A stretch of 64,000 bases of DNA. It comes from Utricularia gibba (Eukaryota > Streptophyta > Magnoliopsida > Lamiales > Lentibulariaceae). The stretch's first letter is position 1. Every line of letters begins with the position of its first letter. The notes beneath the pieces are model-generated. The model was given only the letters and a program-made list of their open reading frames with translations, did not search any database and was not told the origin of the DNA. Made by a program: the position numbers and the translations under genes. The stretch is taken from NCBI GenBank assembly GCA_002189035.1, contig CM007990.1, forward strand, positions 1,984,001 to 2,048,000. Direction: 5' to 3'. Of this stretch, positions 54,253-64,000 are shown in pieces.

Positions 54253-54756
54253 GGGAAAAATCATTTTTTAAGTCACGTTGTTTTACCTATTTTCATTTTA
54301 TAATCAAACACTTTAATTTATGCAAAATACAGTCAATAAGTTTATCAATAAATTCAATTTATGGCATATCGGTTAAAAACTATTTTAAAAATTTTTAAAA
54401 TTTGAGATAAATATTTTTAAAGAGAATTAAAATTTAATATACATTTTTAAAAAATATTGTAAATTTTTAAAAATTATTCAAACTATTAAAAAATTAAAAG
54501 TATCATAGAAGAAATATTAAAAATTGAGAAAATTAATTTTTAAAAATTTAAAATATTTTTAAAAATATATATTGGATTTTAGTTCTATTTAAAAATATAT
54601 ATCTCAAATTATAAAATATTTTAAAATATTTTTGGACCGAAATGCCATAAATTGAGTTTATTTGTAAACTTGTTGATTGAATTTTGTACAAGTTAAAGTA
54701 TTTGACTATAAAATGAAAATAACTGAAAAATTGTAACTTAAAAAATGATTTTTCCC
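54253..54756. mobile_element. Foldback MULE-type element, 504 bp, perfect 9-bp target duplication
   Basis: Starts GGGAAAAATCATTTTTTAAG and ends with its reverse complement. The two halves pair almost throughout (about 54253-54470 with 54535-54756), with shared landmarks TTTTCATTTTATA.TCAAA and CAATTTATGGCAT. AAAAATTTA flanks both sides at 54244-54252 and 54757-54765. There is no coding capacity. It lies 8 bp from the edge of the duplicated peroxidase flank. Confidence 0.88.
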
Positions 54757-54773
54757 AAAAATTTATCAACCTT

Positions 54774-54934
54774 ATGATCAAATGCAAGATTAGAATGAAG
54801 GAATGGCGCTTTTGGGTCCTGCAGCTATTGGTGTACAACTGTCCGTCCATATATATATATTTTTTTTCAATAACTACGTTTCCCAAAAAGTATCCTCTCT
54901 TTTATCGAATTCCTCAACTTTTTTCGGAAAAAAA
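54774..54934. repeat. Diverged flank of the right peroxidase locus
   Basis: Aligns as reverse complement with 5962-6150 at clearly lower identity than the adjacent 2.9 kb arm. Examples are GATCAAATGCAAGATTAGAA versus GATCAAATGCGAGATTAGAA, and a missing stretch near 54827. It ends exactly where the MULE terminus GGGAAAATTTC should begin. Confidence 0.75.
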
Positions 54935-54944
54935 AAACAAGAAA

Positions 54945-56464
54945 TATCCCAAGTGCTATTACACAAGAAATTCAAGTGATGGTAAATTTCGAATTTAACT
55001 AAATTTTCATTAAAATCTGAATATGTTTGTCATACTATGATTTTTTAGGCCAACAATTGTGTGAATAACTCTTCACAACAACCTCTTATCATTACTCAAA
55101 ATGAGTCTAAAGTTATTCCAAGTGCAACAGTGAAAACAAATCAGGTTATTATTTAATCTATATTTTTTATACGTGTATTTACGTATATTTTATTATATAT
55201 ATTGATAATTAGGTAAAACGACCATGCAAAATGTTGAGTACACGGGGAAGAGGTGGAGGCATGGTTCAAAATGAAGGAAATAAAAGACATCATGAAAAGG
55301 TATAGTTGGGTGTTTATACAAAGGAAAATTTAGAGTTAAAATATCAAAATGAGATTTATATTTGATTGTTGTTAAATTTTCTTGAAAGATTTAAAGTGTA
55401 ATAGTAATTGAAAGAATATATCAAAGTTTAGTGTACACTTGTGATTTACATGAAGTTTCTTTTTTCTCCATTTTATATTACTTTCAAAGATTCTCTAAAA
55501 CAGAAACATTTGATTTTAAAATAAAGATGAAAATGCTCTATCGTCACCATAATTATATTAGAATTGTCTTTAGTAAATAATGTTGAATGAATGAGTAGTA
55601 TTGATGATAGTACTTTTTTGGTTGCATTTTTTACAGACCAAATTACAACCGGTACATAAGAAAAAGAAGGGAACCTCTTCAAGTATAACAATGTTCCAGG
55701 TTTGTAACAATTATTGATGTTAATGCTAATTCAAGTTTTTCCATAACCAATTTTTTTTATTTTGTAAATATCACAAACTATGACACCTGTTAATGCACCT
55801 ATCATTATCAAAGGAGGTCAAAATTTCATCACACTTTCAAACTTGAAAAATTCAGTGAATGTTTTCCATGCCAAAGATGACACTAATTAAACATATGATT
55901 GTAATATTACTTATGTTGTTTACTAACTTTTGTAACAATGGTAATTATATTGTCATATGTATGTTTTTTATTTGATTGCTCATACTCTTATTTCAAGGTA
56001 TTTGAATGATAAATTTTGCTGCATTGGGAAAATATTTAATATAATGCTTATTATAAAAAGTAATTTTAGACATATTCAATGTTATTTTTAAAATTTTGAG
56101 CTTATAATTCAAGTTCCATGTGGTAAAAATAAAAGGAAAAACATGTTATTATATTTTTTAAAAGTTGACCTTTTCTGATTTTGTAAAAAATTAATCAATT
56201 TTGATATTTTAATGGCATTAGTGAAATGATTAATTGGTTTTAATGAAATAAAATAACTTTGGTGGAACTAATGAAAATCAGACATATGTTCAAGGGTTTT
56301 AACGTAAATTTATTACTAAATCGAATATACTGTATTTAAACCGGTCTTATTACCGGTCTAATGACATAAAAAACCGATTTTTATGAATCATTTAAAATTG
56401 AAACGGTTCATATATATTTAATGATTTTAGTGAAACAAAAAAAGTTTGATGGCAAAAGTGAAAA
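54945..56464 (+). mobile_element. Truncated MULE, right copy (transposase 3' exons only)
   Basis: Retains the 3' part of transposase exon 2 (to 54981), exons 55049-55144, 55213-55299 and 55637-55699, the last coding part near 55779-55890, and one terminal inverted repeat (56400-56464). Exon 1 with the DDE core and the other terminus are missing, replaced by about 10 bp (CAAG...) between the flank and exon 2. It is not mobile on its own. Confidence 0.85.
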
Positions 56465-57112
56465 CGATTACGACTGAATCAACATCCCAGTGATGGGCCG
56501 GGAAATATAGCTGGTGTCAATTATATATCAATTACATAATGATTCATGACCAACATACAACTGTCGGATCCGTCCAATGGCCTTAAGAAATGCCCGGCCC
56601 ACGCCTTTGTATGAGTGCCTGGTGGTCGACCCATCACTACTCTTGATTCATCAACCCACGGTTGTTCTGTTCCGTTCAATCCATCCGTCAAGGTTCGGCA
56701 AAGGATTTTGGAGGGTGATTTCTGCACGACTTTTTGAACTGGTTTTGGAGATGGCCCGTGGACGTCGGTGGGGGATTGGTTGAGTCAAGGGATCCTTATC
56801 TGGCTCTTAGTCATATGGAAATCAGTTTCTATACCAAACCCGTCATTTCAAATGTAACAGTTGAGTGGTGGAGCCAACCATTGCCCCGAAAGTTTTTTAT
56901 ATGAACGAGTGGGTTGAATTTTGGATAGCTTTCTTGCTCTGGAACCGGTGCCTAATTCCCCCCTTCTCTTTGGGATGCAATCGGACAGCTTTTGACATTT
57001 GTTTTCGTGGTCAGAAGATTGGTCACCTACTCATTTCACGTCAACGATAAAAAATTCATCGTCTACGCGGAAACTGTTACTTGCGGATCCTCTCGAGGTA
57101 TCTTTTTGTGCC

Positions 57113-57119
57113 TATAAAT
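57113..57119 (+). promoter_or_regulatory. TATA box of right peroxidase copy
   Basis: TATAAAT, 84 bp upstream of the ATG at 57203; identical to 743-749 in the left copy. Confidence 0.6.
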
Positions 57120-57202
57120 TGGCATGAACCCCATGCAAAAACCATAAGCCATTTGATTGCAATACAAACCAGTGGCATCGCTGAATTCTCTTGGCAACAG
57201 CA

Positions 57203-58332
<1,130 letters not shown>

Positions 58333-58898
58333 AACACCAAGTTCTTCTGAATCTCAAAGCAGAGATCGCACACCCTTCCATTGCTGTTTTCCGTATGGTA
58401 TTGGCTTGCTTGTACTCACTCCTATTTTATTGCAAAAATATCATGATTCCTACAACTGATCCCCCAATATCATAATAATAACAATAAAAAATATTTTAAA
58501 AATAAGATTCAACACATTTTTTTAATTTTACTCATGATTTTGCACTGAATTGATTTTTTCGATTGTAAAAAAATAAAAAAATATCTGAAGTTGATATTTC
58601 TAAATTTTTATAATTTTTTATTATGTATAAAAATTATTAAATTAATTCAACAAATCACAGATTAAGATTGAATTGGATCTAATCTCGAGTTAAACTCTGA
58701 ATTTTAAAACACTTCATTATACTAAAATTTTTAACACCCTCCATCAATGAAAATGTCTTGACCACGTAGTTATATTTCTTGTAATGACATCAAGTCCCTT
58801 AAAAAAGGTTACATTGATATTTTTTAATAGTGTAAAATTAATAATACTCATAATAATCAAAATTCACAATTTTAATAATATATATATATATATCTTAT

Positions 58899-59546
58899 AT
58901 GTGGGGGACAGATCATTTTCATACAGCATTAAAGACTAAAAAATGCTACACCAAGATTAATATAAATTCCATACTTGTCACATTGCCATTGGAAAAGGAA
59001 TTTTTTTCAGAATTGAACAACCAACCTGGTGGACCTGAGGAATTTAAAGACGACTGATGGTGTCACACGGGAACAGTGCATTGTGCATGATTAAATAGAT
59101 TGCAAGGGATTTCCTATGTTTTGCATAATTTACATTTATTTGTCTATTTTTCCTATAAATACACTACGATACTCCTGTTATATTCACTTTTGAATGGAAT
59201 AACGTGGGAGCTGCTTTTTTCTTCGATCATATGATTTTCTTTTCATAGTGTGGTGAGCTCGGAGGAGCCACACATCAATCACCTGGCAGCGAATATTGGT
59301 GACATTCATGAGAACCACAAATGCTACTACTCATACACCTGGAGGACAAATCATCATAGACATATCTTCAATACAGAATGCATTTCTGAAAGGATATGTC
59401 AATCATGCTGATCCACTACATCTTAGTGGATTCAATCATTTAAACGTGACTCTAGTAAGTGAACTACTGAACAAAAAAACTTTTTCAGTTGGCGGAGGGG
59501 TTCGATTGGCATTCGGAGCTAAGAACAAGTTAGAGAACATCCTCAT
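58899..59546 (+). mobile_element. Truncated copia 5' end in unit 1 (LTR, PBS-like site, gag start)
   Basis: An LTR-like region with CCTATAAATACACT promoter (about 59153), a degraded PBS near 59250-59262, then an ATG at 59308 and a gag N-terminus (HADPLHLSGFNHLNVTLVSELL ... [12 protein letters not shown], with the spacing of copia gag). It is cut at the duplication junction 59546/59547; the open frame 59296-59697 reads across into peroxidase sequence in a non-peroxidase frame. Confidence 0.7.
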
Positions 59547-59768
59547 GAAAAAAATTACTACGACAACCTCTTGGCTCGCCGCGGACTCCTCCATTCCGAC
59601 CAACAGCTCTTCAACGGCGGGTCAACGGATTCTATTGTTCGTTTTTACAGCGGCAATGAAGCTGCTTTTAGGAGAGATTTTGGTGCGGCGATGGTGAAAA
59701 TGGGGAACCTCAGCCCCCTCACTTGAACTACCGGAGAGATTAGAAGGAACTGCCACTTCGTGAACTGA
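59547..59768 (+). pseudogene. Peroxidase exon 3 fragment (3' 222 bp copy)
   Basis: Copies 58111-58332. It starts mid-exon without promoter, signal peptide or either haem histidine, and has an in-frame TGA where the intact gene reads Gly in the LTGTAG segment. It cannot be functional. Confidence 0.88.
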
Positions 59769-59896
59769 AACCTCAAGTGCTTCTGAATCTCGAAGCAGAG
59801 ATCGCACACCCTTTGATTGTTGTTTTCCAAATGGTATTGGCTCGCTTGTACTCATATTTTATTGCAAAATATCATGATTCCTACATCTCATCATCA

Positions 59897-60434
<538 letters not shown>

Positions 60435-60859
60435 GTTTTAAAATAAAAGATTCAACACATTTTTTTAATTTACTCATGATTTTGCATTGAATCGATCTTT
60501 TATATATTGTAAAAATATTATAAAAAAAATACGAAATATCTAAAGTTAATACTTCTAAATTTCATAGTTTTTTATTATCTATAGAAATTATTGAATGAAT
60601 TCCAACAAGTCATAGATTTATATTGCATTAGATCTAATCCTGAGTTAAACTCCAGATTTTAAAACACTTCATTATACTAAAATTTTTAAAACACTACATC
60701 AATGAAAATGTCATGACCACGGAGTTATATTTCTTGTTATGACGGTCCCGTAAAACAGGTTACATTGGTATTTTTTAATAGTGAAAAAATTAATAATACT
60801 CCAAGTTTATAATACTCCAAGTCCTGTATAATAATCAAAATTCACAATTTTAATAATAT

Positions 60860-63800
60860 ATATGCAGCATTAAAGACTAAAAAATGTTACTCCAAGTTTA
60901 ATATAAATTCCATACTTGTCACATTTCCATTGGAAAAGGAATTTTTTTCCGAATTGAAAACTCGAGGACAATAAAATCCATGAACTCGGAGATGGTGTCA
61001 CACAGGAATAGTGCATTGCGCATGATTAAATAGACTGTAGGGGATTTCCTATGTTTTGATTACTTTACATTTATTTGTTTATTTTTCCTATAAATACACT
61101 GCAGCACTCCTGCTACATTCAGTTTTGAATTTAATAACACAGGAGCTGCTTTTTTTTTCGCCGATCATATGATTTTATGTTCATAGTGTGGTGAGCTCGG
61201 AGTAGCCATGCATCAATCACCTGGCAGTGATACTGGCGACATTCATGACAATCACAGACAATGGTACTCATACACCTAGAGGACAAATGAGCATAGGTAT
61301 ATCTTCAATATAGAATGCATTTCTTGAAGGAGATGTCAATTGTGCTGTCCTGGATGTTGAATTCCATTTAGAAGGATTTGGTTGGCAGTTTCACAGGATA
61401 TAACAGTTTGCACGAATTGTGGAAAACACTAGAAGTGGTTTACGGATAGATCAATAGTAATATGTTATATCAGGTTCAGTCAAATCTGTATAATTTGAAA
61501 CAAGGAGATCTCGGTGTTGTCCATTACTATACCAAATTGAATAGAAGGAACTTGATGCTTTATTTCCCGAAGTGTGACAGATGCTACGAATTTGTTAATG
61601 CGGAACAATTCTTTGACTCTACCAAGGGAACACAATTTTTGCTTGGTTACATCCCAAGTTTGATGCCATTTGAAACTAGATTTTGGCCATAGATGAGTCC
61701 ATGACAATATCTAAGGCCTATGCAACTCTCTTAAATGTAGAGCAATATATGTACAGAAAGTAACCAAATATGGTCAACATACACACTAATTCTGCTATGC
61801 TAGTTAAACCTGTGTAGGATCGAACTTTAGCACCTCACCTTGGGCTAAGACAGCAAAGAGATAATCAATTCTATAACATATGTAACAAACAAGGCCACAT
61901 ACTAGAGAATTGCTTGAGCCTTCTCCCTGGTGGAGGAAGAAGGGTACTAGGAACAAAACGAATGAGGCGAAGTCGCAACCAACCTCTTTTGGGCAACAGT
62001 GACTCACCTCGAGCTCATGCCCACAAATGCAAATGCAATCCAAACAATAGTTGAAATATCTTTCATACCGACCTATAGCATATTGTGTTGAGTCACCAAT
62101 TGATGAACAATTTTCTCATGCATCGGACATCTCATCATATGCTAATTCTTTACAGGTTATTCAACGAGAATTGACAAAGTTGATGATCACTAACCAACAA
62201 GTCAGATGCAAGGGCTTTCTGTGAACTTGTCCAAAATAGAATTCTTAGGTATGTTACAAATGGATCTAAGAATGGCTAATAATGTTTATGAGCATTTTAT
62301 ATGCAACTCATTGGAATGGATCATTGACTCTAGTATCACCACTCATATTAGTTTCTCAAAGACCAATTTTGATACTATGAAGTAGGTGACTAACTTGAGG
62401 GTCCATCTACCGAATGTACACTTTGTACCTATTGACTATGTGGGATCAATCACAATTATTGGAAGGATAAAATTACTAAATGCACTCCATATTTCTGGTT
62501 TTAAGTATAACTTGCTATTTGTTAAAAAACTTGCAGATGATATGCGCATCAACATTGTCTTTTCTGATTGTTCATGGTTAATACAGGACAAAGATACAAG
62601 TGAGCTTCTTGGCAAAAGGTCATTGACAAACATTGTCTTCCAACTTGCTGTTGGAAGGGTATGTGATGGACTCTATGTGATTGACAAAAGGTCATTTAAA
62701 TCAAATGCGATCAAGGTTTTTATCGGATTAGCTCAGAAGTCACATAGGTTGAGGAACCATCTAGTGAACGTGTTGATACCATCGACGAGTTTTTTTGCTA
62801 GAACCCTACATGGTGGAGATGAAAATTTGTTGTGGCATTGTCGCTTTGATCACATTTTGAACTTAAAGTCTAGACATATGAATGCTAATTGTGGATTATT
62901 TGGAGTTCCATGCAATATATGTAAGTTTGCTAAATTTCAAAGGATCCCATTCCCTTTGAGCATGTCTCAAGCTCCTCATGCATTTTTCTCCTTCATTGTG
63001 ACTTATAGGGACCATATAATCTGGGAATGTTCAATGACTTAAAGGATGTCCTTACTATTGTAGATGATTAAGCTAGGACCACATGGATCTTTTTGCTTAA
63101 AGATAAGTTAGGGATGGACAACTATATACATGCATTTTTGACATATATAGAAAATCACTTCAATCTCACCACTAAATACATTTAGATAGACAAGGGCGGT
63201 GAATTCATAAGCACTACTTTATAGAATTTATGTGCTAAGAAAGGGATACATCATCAGTATTCATGCACCAAGAGACTGCAACAAAACATTTGGGTGGAAT
63301 AGAAATATAGGCACCTTCTGGAGGTCACACAAGCTATCAAATTTCAGTCCAGAGTATCTAAAATTTTTTGAAGAGAGTCCGTTCTCACGGCCACCTACAT
63401 CATAAATAGGATAACATCATCTGTTTTGGACTGTAAGACTACATTCAAGGTACTCATGAACAAACCACCAGAATTAGATCACATGCGTGTTTTTGATAGC
63501 AACTCAAAAATTATCATGATTGCTATTGAGGATAAATGTGTTTTTCTTGGTTACTCTATGAATTACAAAGGCTACAAATTATATTACCTAGAAACTCAAG
63601 ATGTCTTCATTTCGAGAGACATGTATGATTATTACCTACAAAGGCTCTGGATGGCCAGGCGATCTCTAATGATCCCCTCTTAAGGAGTCAGCAAAGCTGA
63701 GTTCCACCAATGTGGATGCATGATTATTACATCTTTCAAATAGACATGTATGATCTAGTGGAACCATTGATGATCTCTGAACCCCAAGCATTTAGAGAAG

Positions 63801-64000
63801 CATCCAAGTTTTCATGGTTGCGTGATGCCATGTCTTAAGAAATGCAGGCCTTTGAGAACAATGATACATGGATGGTTGTGGATCTGCCATATGAAAAGCA
63901 TGCCATTGGTTGTAAATGGGTCTATAAAATTAAATGCCTGTTTGATGACTGCAATGATTCAAGTCATGTTTGGTGGCAAAGGGATAAACACAAGTGGAAG
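60860..64000 (+). pseudogene. Decayed Ty1/copia retrotransposon running off the window
   Basis: LTR-like region with CCTATAAATACACT (about 61090), then gag: NLYNLKQGDLGVVHYYTKL near 61485-61540 and a zinc-knuckle remnant (ICNKQGHILENC, first Cys lost) near 61875. Pol follows: a protease / pre-integrase frame at 62386-63042 with LLWHCRFDHILN and CNICKFAKFQRIPFPLS; integrase pieces (IDKGGEFIST near 63190; DHMRVFDSNSK and CVFLGYSMNYKGYKLYY near 63480-63600); and an RT start (FENNDTWMVVDLP, IGCKWVYKIK) near 63850-63930. Stops and shifts throughout. RT, RNase H and the 3' LTR lie beyond the window. Confidence 0.82.

Overview
This window is nuclear DNA of a flowering plant. The evidence is spliced genes with GT-AG introns, thylakoid-targeted and plant-specific families (class III peroxidase, PsbP-like, AHL), AT-rich spacers, and many degenerate plant transposons (MULE, hAT, Ty1/copia, LINE). 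I cannot name the species from the sequence.

Layout. (1) Positions 1-6150 hold a class III peroxidase gene on the minus strand, cut by the window start. Behind its promoter sits a 4.6 kb Mutator-like element (MULE) whose transposase is one long frame broken only by stop codons. (2) Positions 6150-21670 are a transposon-rich spacer: a foldback element, three copies of an unnamed dispersed repeat (called R here), a decayed LINE and a decayed hAT. (3) Positions 21760-26137 are a gene island with two convergent genes: a PRKRIP1-type spliceosomal protein (+) and a LARP6-type RNA-binding protein (-). (4) Positions 27440-36010 are nested transposon remnants: copia, MULE, and copia split by a fourth R copy. 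(5) Positions 38589-39454 encode an AT-hook AHL protein (-). (6) Positions 40528-41607 are a non-autonomous MULE-like element with terminal inverted repeats and a 9-bp target duplication. (7) Positions 45291-48029 encode a ten-exon PsbP-like thylakoid lumen protein (-). (8) Positions 49050-52100 are a decayed copia (+). (9) Positions 54253-54756 are a 504-bp foldback MULE with a perfect 9-bp target duplication. (10) Positions 54774-58332 carry a second, complete copy of the peroxidase gene and its upstream region, inverted relative to the first. It is followed by a 1436-bp tandem duplication of the peroxidase 3' end plus a copia 5' end, a (AAT)n tract of about 535 bp, and a decayed copia running off the window.

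The main large-scale structure is the inverted repeat. Positions 1-2917 and 54945-57861 are collinear reverse complements (x pairs with 57862-x) with no indel and no mismatch in the parts I compared. The homologous flank just outside it (5962-6150 versus 54774-54934) is clearly diverged. This suggests an old inverted duplication of peroxidase plus MULE, later homogenised over 2.9 kb by gene conversion, or else an assembly artefact. The right copy has lost about 3 kb of MULE, including the catalytic exon and one terminus.

The host genes do not form a pathway. The five protein families are independent: cell-wall or apoplastic peroxidase, splicing, RNA binding, chromatin architecture and photosystem assembly.
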